From Amycolatopsis thermoflava N1165 (GTDB taxonomy: Bacteria > Actinomycetota > Actinomycetes > Mycobacteriales > Pseudonocardiaceae): a DNA stretch of 64,000 nucleotides. The notes beneath the pieces were generated by a model that ran no database searches, had not been told where the DNA came from, and saw only the letters and a list, made by a program, of their open reading frames with translations. Positions within the stretch are counted from its first letter, which is position 1; every line of letters starts with the position of its first letter. The position numbers and the translations under genes were made by a program. Positions 42,799 to 51,429 of the stretch are shown piece by piece. Where the stretch lies: assembly GCF_000473265.1 (NCBI RefSeq), contig NZ_KI421511.1:1725731-1789730 (forward strand). Reading direction: 5' to 3'.

Positions 42799-44280
42799 AT
42801 GTCGACGACGACCACCTCCCCCACCACCGCCGAGACCGGACACGCGCGGCCGATCCTCGACCCGGCCACCGGCCGGGTGCTCGACACGGTGCCGGACAGC
42901 ACGCTCGACGAGGTCGACGCCGCCGTCGCCCGCGCCCGCGCGGCGTTCCTCGGCGGGCCGTGGCCGGCGCTGACCCGCACCGAACGCGGACGGCTGCTGC
43001 TGCGCGTCGCGGACGTCGTCGAAGGCGCCGCCGAGTCGCTGTACCGGCTGGAGACCCGCAACAACGGCCGTCCGGTGACCGAGACCCGCGCGCAGCTGTC
43101 CCGGGTGCCGGAGTGGTTCCGCTACAACGCCGGGCTGCTGGCCGCCCAGCGCGACGCGGTGCTGCCCTCGGACGGCCCGTACCTGACCTACCAGCGGCGC
43201 GCGCCGCTCGGCGTCTGCGGGATCATCACGCCCTTCAACCACCCGCTGCTCATCCTCGCCCGCAGCCTGTCCGCCGCCCTGGCGACCGGGAACACGGTGG
43301 TGGTCAAGCCCTCCGAGATCACGCCACTGTCCACTGTGGCCCTGGCCGGGCTGGTTCGCGAAGCCGGCGTCCCGGACGGCGTGGTGAACGTGGTGACCGG
43401 CGGCCGGGAGGTCGGCGAGCGCCTCACCGGTCACCCGGACATCGCCAAGATCACGCTCACCGGCGGCACCGAGGCCGGCCGGGCCGCGGCGGTGGCGACC
43501 GCCGCGCGGTTCGCCCGCGTCACCGCCGAACTGGGCGGCAAGACCCCGATCGTCGTGTTCGACGACATCGACCCCGAGGTGGCCGCGGAGGGCGCCGCGT
43601 TCGCCGCCTTCGTCGCGGCCGGACAGTCCTGTGTGGCCGGTTCCCGGTTCCTGGTGCAGCGCGGGAGCTACGAGCGCTTCGTCGCCGCGCTGGCCCGCCG
43701 CGCGGACGCGATCCGGATCGGCGACCCGTCCGACCCCCGCACCCAGCTCGGTCCCCTGGTCAGCGCCGCGCAGCGGGACAAGGTGCTGAACCTGATCGGC
43801 GCCGGGATCGCCGAGGGCGCCCGGCTCGCCGCGGGCGGCGGCGCGCCGGACCTGCCCGCGCCGCTGGACGGCGGGTTCTTCCTGCGGCCCACCGTGCTCG
43901 CCGACGCCACCAGCGAGATGCGGGTGGCGCGGGAGGAGATCTTCGGCCCGGTCGCCGTCGTCGTCCCGTTCGACGACGAGGCCGACGCCATCGCCAAGGC
44001 CAACGACAACCGCTTCGGCCTCGGCGCCGGGATCTGGACCCGCGACCTGGCCCGCGGCCACCGCGTCGCGGACCGGATCGCCGCGGGCATGGTCTGGATC
44101 AACGACCACCACCGCCTCGAACCGTCGCTGCCCTGGGGCGGCATCAAGGAATCCGGCACCGGGCGGGACGCCGGATCCGAGTCCTTCGACGACTTCACCT
44201 GGATCAAGACCGTCGTCGCCCGCACTGCCGCCGACGACGTCGACTGGTACGGCGCCGACACCCCCGGCCGCCTCAACTGA
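42799..44280 (+). CDS. Aldehyde dehydrogenase
   Basis: A 493-residue NAD(P)-dependent ALDH. Active-site residues are N147 (FNHP), K170 (NTVVVKPSE), E244 (TAELGGKTP) and C278 (AAGQSCVAGSRF). A short Thr/Ser N-terminus precedes the fold. It oxidises an aldehyde to its acid. It is first in the probable six-gene operon 42799-49380 and faces the PucR-type regulator. Confidence 0.93.
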   Translation: MSTTTTSPTTAETGHARPILDPATGRVLDTVPDSTLDEVDAAVARARAAFLGGPWPALTRTERGRLLLRVADVVEGAAESLYRLETRNNGRPVTETRAQLSRVPEWFRYNAGLLAAQRDAVLPSDGPYLTYQRRAPLGVCGIITPFNHPLLILARSLSAALATGNTVVVKPSEITPLSTVALAGLVREAGVPDGVVNVVTGGREVGERLTGHPDIAKITLTGGTEAGRAAAVATAARFARVTAELGGKTPIVVFDDIDPEVAAEGAAFAAFVAAGQSCVAGSRFLVQRGSYERFVAALARRADAIRIGDPSDPRTQLGPLVSAAQRDKVLNLIGAGIAEGARLAAGGGAPDLPAPLDGGFFLRPTVLADATSEMRVAREEIFGPVAVVVPFDDEADAIAKANDNRFGLGAGIWTRDLARGHRVADRIAAGMVWINDHHRLEPSLPWGGIKESGTGRDAGSESFDDFTWIKTVVARTAADDVDWYGADTPGRLN

Positions 44281-44310
44281 CCCCTGTCCCCACGGCAAAG
44301 GAGCCGTTCC

Positions 44311-45672
44311 ATGGCCAACCCCTCCGCGCCACCGTGGCGCACCGAGATCACCCGCACCCAGTGGCTGGTCCTGCTGGGCACCACGATGGGCTGGGCCCTC
44401 GACGGGTTCGCGGGCAGCCTGTACTCCCTGATCCTCGGCCCGGCTATGACCGAGCTACTGCCGCACAGCGGGATCGCGCCGGCCACCGGCAGCATCGGGC
44501 TCTACGGCGGCATCACCGTCGCGTTGTTCCTGTTCGGCTGGGGCACCGGCGGGATCCTGTTCGGGATCCTCGCCGACTACTTCGGCCGCGTCCGCGTGCT
44601 GTCCGCGGGCATCGTGACGTACGCGGTGTTCACCGCGCTGGCCGCCTTCGCCGACACCTGGTGGCAGCTGGGTGTCCTGCGGTTCGTCGCCGGCCTCGGG
44701 TCCGGGGTGGAGGCGCCGGTCGGCGCCGCGCTCGTGGCCGAGGTCTGGCGCAACCGCTACCGGGCGCGGGCCTGCGGCGTGATGATGTCCGGCTACGCGT
44801 TCGGCTTCTTCATCGCCTCGCTGGCCTACGCGGTGCTCGGCGGCCACGGCTGGCGGCTGATGATGGGCATCGCCGTGCTGCCCGCGCTGCTGGTGTACTT
44901 CATCCGCCGCCACGTGCCGGAACCGCCGGAGATCAAGGGCTCCATCGCCGCCCGCCGGGAACGCCGCGCCCGCGGCCACCGCACCGAGCAGGACCGCTTC
45001 GTGCTGCGCCGGCTGCTGACCCGGCCGCTGCTCAAGCACACCCTGGTCGGCACCGCGCTGGCCACCGGGTCGCTGGTGGCCTTCTGGAGCGTGTCCACCT
45101 GGTACCCGCAGGTGATCCGCCAGGCAGCGACCGCGGCCCAGCTGACGCCCGCGACGGCCAACGAACGCGTCGCGCTGGCCTCGATGCTGTTCAACGCCGG
45201 TGGCGTGCTCGGCTACGCCACCTGGGGGTTCCTGGCCGACGCGATCGGCCGCCGGAAAGCGTTCGCGGCCAGTTTCGCGGTCTCCGCGGTGAGTGTGGGG
45301 TTCCTGTTCCCGTTCTCGCCCGGCTGGGCCGTGTTCCTCGCCGTCATCCCGCTCGCGGGCTTCGGCCTCTACGGCGCGCTGTCCGGGATCCTCGTCTACG
45401 GCCCGGAGCTGTTCCCGCCGAGCGTCCGCGCCACCGGGATGGCGCTCTACAACGGCATCGGGCGCTACCTCACCGCGGCCGGACCGCTGGTGGCCGGTGT
45501 GGTGGCCGCGTCCTGGTTCGGCGGTGACCTCGGTCTGGCCACCACGTGCGTCGTCGCCGTCGGGATGCTCGGCGCCATCGGGCTGTTCTTCGCGCCGGAG
45601 ACCCGCGGCGCGCCCCTGCCCGCCGATCCGGTCCAGCCCGGCCCGGTTCCCGCTTCGGAGGAGATCCACTGA
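44311..45672 (+). CDS. MFS transporter (aromatic-acid or metabolite symporter type)
   Basis: A 453-residue, 12-helix permease. GTTMGWALDGFAGSLYSLIL is the DxxD/E-like helix-1 motif of the aromatic acid:H+ symporter group; loop 2-3 is GILADYFGRVRVLS, and DAIGRRKAFA follows helix 7-8. An internal hydrophilic loop (about 205-235) is present. It lies 30 bp after the ALDH and overlaps the monooxygenase start by one base (TGATG). It likely imports the pathway substrate. Confidence 0.88.
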   Translation: MANPSAPPWRTEITRTQWLVLLGTTMGWALDGFAGSLYSLILGPAMTELLPHSGIAPATGSIGLYGGITVALFLFGWGTGGILFGILADYFGRVRVLSAGIVTYAVFTALAAFADTWWQLGVLRFVAGLGSGVEAPVGAALVAEVWRNRYRARACGVMMSGYAFGFFIASLAYAVLGGHGWRLMMGIAVLPALLVYFIRRHVPEPPEIKGSIAARRERRARGHRTEQDRFVLRRLLTRPLLKHTLVGTALATGSLVAFWSVSTWYPQVIRQAATAAQLTPATANERVALASMLFNAGGVLGYATWGFLADAIGRRKAFAASFAVSAVSVGFLFPFSPGWAVFLAVIPLAGFGLYGALSGILVYGPELFPPSVRATGMALYNGIGRYLTAAGPLVAGVVAASWFGGDLGLATTCVVAVGMLGAIGLFFAPETRGAPLPADPVQPGPVPASEEIH

Positions 45673-46856
45673 TGAGTGCCTACGCAGGCGCCCGCGCCGC
45701 CGTGATCGGCGGGTCGATCGGCGGGCTCACCACCGCGCTGCTGCTGCGCGACCTCGGGTTCGAGGTCGACGTGTACGAGCGCACCCCGACGCCGCTGGAC
45801 GGCCGGGGCGGCGGGATCGTGCTGCAGCCGGACACCGTGCGCTGGTTCGCCGAGCGCAGCACGCAGAACCCGGAAGCGCTGTCCACCGCGACCGAGTACG
45901 TGCAGTACCTCGACCGCGCCAACGGCGTCGTCCACCGCGACCGCCGCCGCTGGACCTACACGTCCTGGGGCACCTTCTACCGGGCGCTGCTCGCCGACTT
46001 CGGCAGCGAGCACTACCACCTCGGCCAGTTCGCCTGCGGTGTCGCGCAGGACGAGGACCAGGTCACCGTCCGGTTCGTCTCCGGCCACCGTGCCGAGGCC
46101 GATCTGGTCGTGTTCGCCGACGGCATCACCTCGATCGGCCGGTCCCTGCTCGACCCCGGCGCGCAGCTGGAGTACTCCGGTTACGTCGGCTGGCGCGGCA
46201 CGGTGCCCGAGCACGAACTCACGCCCGCGACGCGGGAACTGCTCGGCAACGCGATCTCCTACAGCGTGGTCCCGCACTCGCACATCACGGTGTACCCGAT
46301 CCCCGGGGAGACCGGCCCGTCGGAGCGGCTGATGAACTACGTCTGGTACCGGAACGTGCCGGCCGGCTGTGAGCTGGCGGAGATGCTCATCGACAAGCGC
46401 GGCTTCACCGGTACGGTGTCCATCCACCCCGGACAGGTCCAGGACCGCTACGTCGACGAGATGCGGGACACGGCCGCGGAGCTGCTCGCGCCCGCCGCCG
46501 CCGAGGTGGTCACCCGCACCGCGCAGCCCTACATCCAGGTCGTGTCGGACGTCCGCGCCTCGCGGATGGCGCAGGGCCGGATCGCGTTGATCGGCGACGC
46601 CGCGGCCGCCGCGCGCCCGCACGCCGCCGCGGGCACCGCGAAGGCGGCCGCCGACGCCTGGGCGCTCGCCGGCGCGCTGACCGATGCCGACGGCGACGTC
46701 CCCGCAGCCCTGCGCAAATGGGAGCCCGCGCAGCTGGAACTGAGCGCCCGGCTGCTCGACCGCGTCAAGGCGATGGGCGCGCGCTCGCAGTTCCACAACA
46801 CCTGGACGCCCGGGGACCCGGACCTGCGGTTCGGCCTCTACGGGCCCGGCCACTGA
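45672..46856 (+). CDS. FAD-dependent aromatic/N-heterocycle hydroxylase
   Basis: A 394-residue class A flavin monooxygenase. The dinucleotide motif is VIGGSIGGLTTALLLRDLGF, with VYERTPTPLDGRGGGIVLQP and the late GRIALIGDAAAAARPHAAAG motif. The overall text resembles 2,6-dihydroxypyridine 3-hydroxylase relatives. It uses NAD(P)H and O2 to hydroxylate a ring. It overlaps the transporter by one base and lies 15 bp before the cupin. Confidence 0.88.
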   Translation: MSAYAGARAAVIGGSIGGLTTALLLRDLGFEVDVYERTPTPLDGRGGGIVLQPDTVRWFAERSTQNPEALSTATEYVQYLDRANGVVHRDRRRWTYTSWGTFYRALLADFGSEHYHLGQFACGVAQDEDQVTVRFVSGHRAEADLVVFADGITSIGRSLLDPGAQLEYSGYVGWRGTVPEHELTPATRELLGNAISYSVVPHSHITVYPIPGETGPSERLMNYVWYRNVPAGCELAEMLIDKRGFTGTVSIHPGQVQDRYVDEMRDTAAELLAPAAAEVVTRTAQPYIQVVSDVRASRMAQGRIALIGDAAAAARPHAAAGTAKAAADAWALAGALTDADGDVPAALRKWEPAQLELSARLLDRVKAMGARSQFHNTWTPGDPDLRFGLYGPGH

Positions 46857-46871
46857 AACGAGGAGAAGACC

Positions 46872-47315
46872 ATGTCCGACACCAGTTTCCTGTCCGACCT
46901 GCCGCTGGCGGGCACCCTCGTCGCGAGCGGATTCGAGGGCTGGAGCCCGCAGCTGCGCGCCGAGTTCGAAGCCCACGCCCACGACGGCGAGGTCGGCTCG
47001 CGCCTGCTGAGCGAGAACGAGCGCGTCCGGGTCTGGGAGATCCGCCTGGCGCCCGGGGAGCGCTGGCACGCCCACCGGCACGTGCTGGACTACTTCTGGA
47101 CCGCGGTCAACGCCGGGCGCAGCCGCCAGCACACCAGCGACGGCACCACCCGCGAGGTGTCCTATGTGGCCGGTGAGACGCGGCACTTCACGTTCGGCCC
47201 GGGCGAATACCTGTTGCACGACATCGAGAACATCGGTGACAGCGATCTGGTGTTCACCACGGTCGAGCACCTGGACAGCGCCAACGCGCCGCTGCCGCTG
47301 GGAGAGCGGCGGTGA
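46872..47315 (+). CDS. Cupin-domain protein
   Basis: A 147-residue single-cupin protein: VWEIRLAPGERWHAHRHVLD carries the HxH-type motif 1, and GETRHFTFGPGEYLLHDIEN motif 2. It could be a small dioxygenase, isomerase or binding protein. Its stop overlaps the next start (GTGA), so it belongs to the catabolic operon. Confidence 0.82.
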   Translation: MSDTSFLSDLPLAGTLVASGFEGWSPQLRAEFEAHAHDGEVGSRLLSENERVRVWEIRLAPGERWHAHRHVLDYFWTAVNAGRSRQHTSDGTTREVSYVAGETRHFTFGPGEYLLHDIENIGDSDLVFTTVEHLDSANAPLPLGERR

Positions 47316-48283
47316 TCGGGCCGATCGCGGACGGGCCGGTCGACGTCCACGCGCACTGGCTGCCCGCCGAGCTGTTCGGCCTCCCGCCGGGCGCGCCGTA
47401 CGGGCCGCTGCGCGACTCCGGCGGCGGGCTGCACCTCGGCGAGGTGCCCCTGTCCATCCCGACGCGGGCCATGAGCGACGTGCCCGCGATCCTCGCCGAC
47501 ACCGCCGCGGCCGGACTCGGCGTGCGGGTGCTGTCGGCCCCGCCGTTCGCCTTCCCCGTCGCCGGCCCGGCGGCGGAGTACGTGGACGCGTTCAACACCG
47601 CGCTCGCCGAGGTCGTGGCGTCCGCTGGTGGTGCGCTCGCCGGGCTCGGCCTGGTCTCCCTCGACGACGACGCGGCAGCGACGGAACAGCTGAAGCGGCT
47701 GGCGGCGCAGCCGGGGATCGCGGGGGTGGCGATCCCGCCGCTGCTCGGCGGCGAGTCGCTGGACCGCGGCGTGCTGCGGCACGTGCTCGGCGAGTCCGCG
47801 CGGCTCGGCCTGTCGGTGCTGGTGCACCCGATGCAGCTGCCGCGCCCGGAGTGGCGGGAGCACTACCTGGCCAACCTGCTCGGCAACCCGGTCGAGACCG
47901 CCACGGCGGTCGGCGCGCTGCTGCTCGGCGGGGTGCTCGACCAGCTGCCGGACCTGCGGATCTGCTTCGTGCACGGCGGCGGCTGCACGCCCGGGGTGCT
48001 GGGCCGGTGGGACCACGGCTGGCGCACCCGGGCCGACGTGCGCCGCGACTCGTCGCGCCCGCCGGGCGAGGCGGTGCGGGCCCTGTGGTTCGACACGGTC
48101 ACCCACGACCCGGAGTTACTGCGCCTGCTGACCACGCGGGTGGGCGAGCACGCGGTCGTGTGCGGCAGCGACCACCCGTTCGACATGGCGCAGCCGGACC
48201 CGGTCGGGTTCGCCACCGCGGCCGGCCTGGACGTCGCGACCCTGACCGCGAACGCGCGGGCGTTCCTCGGGGCCGGCTCGTGA
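47312..48283 (+). CDS. ACMSD-like amidohydrolase-2 decarboxylase or hydrolase
   Basis: A 323-residue amidohydrolase-2 protein with metal ligands VDVHAHWLP (HxH), LSVLVHPMQLP, ICFVHGGGCTP and VVCGSDHPFDM. Relatives include aminocarboxymuconate-semialdehyde decarboxylase and resorcylate-type decarboxylases. It acts on ring carboxylates or ring-cleavage products. GTG 47312 is coupled to the cupin and its stop to the OYE gene. Confidence 0.85.
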   Translation: MIGPIADGPVDVHAHWLPAELFGLPPGAPYGPLRDSGGGLHLGEVPLSIPTRAMSDVPAILADTAAAGLGVRVLSAPPFAFPVAGPAAEYVDAFNTALAEVVASAGGALAGLGLVSLDDDAAATEQLKRLAAQPGIAGVAIPPLLGGESLDRGVLRHVLGESARLGLSVLVHPMQLPRPEWREHYLANLLGNPVETATAVGALLLGGVLDQLPDLRICFVHGGGCTPGVLGRWDHGWRTRADVRRDSSRPPGEAVRALWFDTVTHDPELLRLLTTRVGEHAVVCGSDHPFDMAQPDPVGFATAAGLDVATLTANARAFLGAGS

Positions 48284-49380
48284 GCAGGCTGTTCACCCCG
48301 CTGACGCTGCGGGAGCTGACGGTGCCGAACCGGGTGTGGCTGTCCCCGATGTGCCAGTACAGCGCCGGGGCGGACGGGGTGCCGGGCGACTGGCACCTGG
48401 TCCACCTCGGCGCCCGCGCGGCCGGCGGGTTCGGGCTGCTGATCACCGAGTCCACCGCGGTGTCGCCGGAGGCGCGGATCAGCGCGCGGGACACCGGTCT
48501 GTGGTCGGACGCGCAGGTCGCGGGCTGGCGGCGGATCACCGGGTTCGCGCACGCGCAGGGCACGCCGATCGCGGTGCAGCTGGGTCATGCCGGGCGCAAG
48601 GCGTCGGCGTTCCCGCCCGGGGAGGGGCGTGGCACGGTGCCGGCGGGCGAGGGCGGCTGGACACCGCTCGCGCCGTCCCCGCTCGCCTACCGCGGCTTCG
48701 CGACCCCGGTGGCGGCGAAGGAATACGACCTGGCCCGGGTCGTGGCGGACTTCGCCGCGGCGGCCCGGCGGGCGGTGGACGCGGGGTTCGACGCGGTCGA
48801 GATCCACGCCGGCCACGGGTACCTGCTGCACCAGTTCCTGTCGCCGCGAGCGAACCGGCGCACCGACCGCTACGGCGGCGGGTTCGGCAACCGGGTGCGG
48901 TTGCTGCTGGAGGTGGTCGACGCGGTCCGCGCTGCGTGGCCCGCGGAACGCCCGCTGCTGGTGCGGTTGTCGGCGACGGACTGGGTCGAGGGCGGCTGGA
49001 CCGCCGCGGAGACCGCCGATCTGGCGCCGCTGCTGCACGACCGCGGGGTGGACCTGATCGACGTGACCACCGGCGGGCTCGACCCGGACCAGCGGATCCC
49101 GGTCGGGCCGGGGTACCAGGTCCCGTTCGCCGAGCGGGTCCGCGCCCGGACGGCGCTGCCGGTGGGCGCGGTCGGCCTGATCACCGAACCGGAGCAGGCC
49201 GAGGCGATCCTGGCCGCGAAGTCCGCGGACGTGGTGCTGCTGGCGCGGGAGGCGCTGCGGAACCCGGCGTGGCCCCTGCACGCCGCGGAAACCCTGGACC
49301 CCGGCTCGGCGCGGAAGCAGTACCCGGGGCAGTACCTGCGGGCCGCACCCGCCGAGGGGGCGCCGGCCAGGCGGGACTGA
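48280..49380 (+). CDS. Old-yellow-enzyme-type NADH:flavin oxidoreductase
   Basis: A 366-residue TIM-barrel FMN enzyme of the YqjM-like OYE group. Motifs are LSPMCQYSAG, VQLGHAGRKAS, IHAGHGYLLHQFLSPRANRR with TDRYGG, and the phosphate site ADVVLLAREALRNP. It starts GTG 48280, overlapping the previous stop. It reduces activated alkenes or enones, possibly an intermediate of this operon. An upstream frame extension is not coding. Confidence 0.92.
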   Translation: MSRLFTPLTLRELTVPNRVWLSPMCQYSAGADGVPGDWHLVHLGARAAGGFGLLITESTAVSPEARISARDTGLWSDAQVAGWRRITGFAHAQGTPIAVQLGHAGRKASAFPPGEGRGTVPAGEGGWTPLAPSPLAYRGFATPVAAKEYDLARVVADFAAAARRAVDAGFDAVEIHAGHGYLLHQFLSPRANRRTDRYGGGFGNRVRLLLEVVDAVRAAWPAERPLLVRLSATDWVEGGWTAAETADLAPLLHDRGVDLIDVTTGGLDPDQRIPVGPGYQVPFAERVRARTALPVGAVGLITEPEQAEAILAAKSADVVLLAREALRNPAWPLHAAETLDPGSARKQYPGQYLRAAPAEGAPARRD

Positions 49381-49438
49381 CCTGCCCAGCCCCGCGCGCA
49401 CCTTGCGCGGGGCTGGGGGCGGCGGCCGCCGCCCCGGG

Positions 49439-50650
49439 TCAGCTCACCCGCTCGAACACCGCCGCCAGGCCCTGGCCGCCGCCGATGCACATCGTCTCCA
49501 GGCCGTACCGCGCCTCCCGGCGGACCATCTCCCGCGCGAGCGTCGCCAGGATCCGGGCGCCCGTCGCCCCCACCGGGTGGCCCAGCGACACACCGGAACC
49601 GTTGACGTTGAACCGCTCGTCGGTGTCGCTCAGCCCGAGCGTGCGGGTGCACGCCAGCACCTGCGCGGCGAAGGCCTCGTTCAGCTCGATCAGGTCCAGG
49701 TCGTCCAGCGACAGCCCGGCCTTGGCCAGCGCCGCGCGGGTCGCGGGCACCGGGCCGATGCCCATCGTCTCGGCGGGCACTCCGGCGCGCGCGAACGACA
49801 CCAGCCGCACCAGCGGGCGCAGGCCGAGCTTCTCCGCGGTCTCCCGGCTGGTGACCAGGCAGGCCGCGGCGGCGTCGTTCTGGCCGCTCGCGTTGCCCGC
49901 GGTGACCGTGGCCTCCGGGTCGGTGCGGATCATCACCGGCTTCAGCTTCGCCAGGCCCTCCGCGGTGGTGTCCGGGCGCGGGTGCTCGTCGGCGTCGACC
50001 ACCGTCTCGCCCTTCCGCGACTTCACCGTGACCGGGACGATCTCGTCCTTGAAGAGCCCGCCCTCGATCGCCCGCGCCGCGCGCTGCTGGGACCGCAGGG
50101 CGAGGGCATCCTGGTCCTCGCGGGAGATGCCGTGCTCGCGGCGCAGGTTCTCGGCGGTCTCGATCATCCCGCCCGGGATCGGGTGGTGCACGCCGCCCGC
50201 GGTGGCCCGGCCCCGCGCCAGCGAATCGTGCAGCTGCAGGCCGGCGCCCTTGATGCCCCAGCGGCCCTCGTGCGTGTAGTACGGCGCGGCGCTCATCACC
50301 TCGGCGCCACCGGCGAGCACGACGTCGCTGAACCCGGCGCGGATCTGCATGGCGGCGTCGAGCACGGCCTGCAGGCCGGAGCCGCAGCGGCGGTCGATCT
50401 GGATGCCGGTCACCGTGTCCGGCAGGCCGGCGTCGAGCGCGGCGACCCGCCCGATCGCGGGCGCCTCCGACGTCGGGTAGGCGTGCCCCAGGATCACCTC
50501 GTCGACGCGCTCCGGGTCCACGCCGGTGCGCTCCACGACGGCGGACAGCACGTGCGCGGCGAGCGCGGCGGGAGTCTGGCCGGCCAGCGCTCCCCCGAAC
50601 CGGCCGATCGGCGTCCGCAGCGGCTCGCAGATCACGACATCGACGGACAT
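49439..50650 (-). CDS. Acetyl-CoA C-acyltransferase (thiolase)
   Basis: A 403-residue thiolase with nucleophile C89 (IQIDRRCGSGLQAV), VNGSGVSLGHPVGATGAR for the catalytic histidine, and CIGGGQGLAAVFERV with the second cysteine. The N-terminal EPLRTPIGRFGGALAGQTP is typical. It starts at ATG 50650 with AAAGGA 7 nt upstream. It cleaves 3-ketoacyl-CoA or condenses acetyl-CoA. It stands alone and converges on the catabolic operon. Confidence 0.93.
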   Translation of the reverse strand: MSVDVVICEPLRTPIGRFGGALAGQTPAALAAHVLSAVVERTGVDPERVDEVILGHAYPTSEAPAIGRVAALDAGLPDTVTGIQIDRRCGSGLQAVLDAAMQIRAGFSDVVLAGGAEVMSAAPYYTHEGRWGIKGAGLQLHDSLARGRATAGGVHHPIPGGMIETAENLRREHGISREDQDALALRSQQRAARAIEGGLFKDEIVPVTVKSRKGETVVDADEHPRPDTTAEGLAKLKPVMIRTDPEATVTAGNASGQNDAAAACLVTSRETAEKLGLRPLVRLVSFARAGVPAETMGIGPVPATRAALAKAGLSLDDLDLIELNEAFAAQVLACTRTLGLSDTDERFNVNGSGVSLGHPVGATGARILATLAREMVRREARYGLETMCIGGGQGLAAVFERVS

Positions 50651-50752
50651 CCGTTGTCCTTTCACGGCTGGGCAGGGCTTACGTCCGACGATCGCACCCC
50701 GGCACCATGAAGTCCAATATCCGATTCCGGCTCCGCTGAGACGACGAGCGTC

Positions 50753-51346
50753 TCAGCGGGGCGGCCGCAGGGCCGGGAACCAGATGTCGCTGAGCACCTC
50801 GGCCGCCTCGTCGGCCGTCGAGGTGATCGTGCCCTGCACCGCCCACCGGGTGAAGAACCGCTCCAGCTGGCTGACCAGCAGCTCGATCCGCAGGTGCGCC
50901 TCGGCCCGCCGCTGCGGGCCCCACCGTTCCAGGTACCGCGGCATCGCGGCGGGCAGCTCGTCGACCGCCCGCTTGGCGATGGCCCGGAACTCCGGTTCGA
51001 GCGCGACCGCCTCGTCCCACGCGGGCAGGATCGCCTGGTTCTCCTCGAACCACGCGACCGCGCCCCGCATCCAGCGGGTGAACTCGGCGCGCGATCCGGT
51101 GGCGAGCACCTCGTCCAGCTCCGCGTACACCGCGACCGCCCGCTGCGCCATCGTCTCCGCGCCGATCTTCTGCAGCACCTCCGGCTTGCCGGTGAAGTGC
51201 AGGTAGAACGTCGCGCGGCTGCACCCCACCGCGGAGACGATGTCGTCGATCGTCACCGCCGCGTAGCCACGCTCCACGAACAGCGCCTTGGCGTGCTCCA
51301 GCAGGTCGCGCCGGGTCTGCTGCTTCTGCCGCTCCCGCAGGCTCAT
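50753..51346 (-). CDS. TetR family regulator
   Basis: A 197-residue protein from ATG 51346. The HTH (15-60) is FVERGYAAVTIDDIVSAVGC then SRATFYLHFTGKPEVLQKIG. The C-terminal ligand domain is helical. It is divergent from the flavin monooxygenase gene with an imperfect inverted repeat between them, so it likely controls the monooxygenase-hydrolase pair. Confidence 0.9.
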   Translation of the reverse strand: MSLRERQKQQTRRDLLEHAKALFVERGYAAVTIDDIVSAVGCSRATFYLHFTGKPEVLQKIGAETMAQRAVAVYAELDEVLATGSRAEFTRWMRGAVAWFEENQAILPAWDEAVALEPEFRAIAKRAVDELPAAMPRYLERWGPQRRAEAHLRIELLVSQLERFFTRWAVQGTITSTADEAAEVLSDIWFPALRPPR

Positions 51347-51361
51347 GACGGTCAGCCTACT

Positions 51362-51395
51362 CACTGGACACACCGTCAGCGAACGTGTCAGAGTG
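51362..51395. promoter_or_regulatory. Possible TetR operator before the flavin monooxygenase
   Basis: CACTGGACAC (51362-51371) and GTGTCAGAGTG (51385-51395) form an inverted repeat with one bulged base around a 13-nt centre, in the 83-bp gap between divergent genes. Confidence 0.4.
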
Positions 51396-51429
51396 TTCAG
51401 CGGCATCGTGGCCAGCGGAGGAGGCATCC

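Noticed and set aside
47164-48279. A 5' extension of the OYE gene
   Set aside because: It shadows the cupin and amidohydrolase genes; GTG 48280 fits the OYE family start.
45672-49380. Assignment of the catabolic operon to nicotinate or tryptophan degradation
   Set aside because: The hydroxylase and ACMSD-like genes hint at these, but key partner genes are missing, so the pathway is left open.
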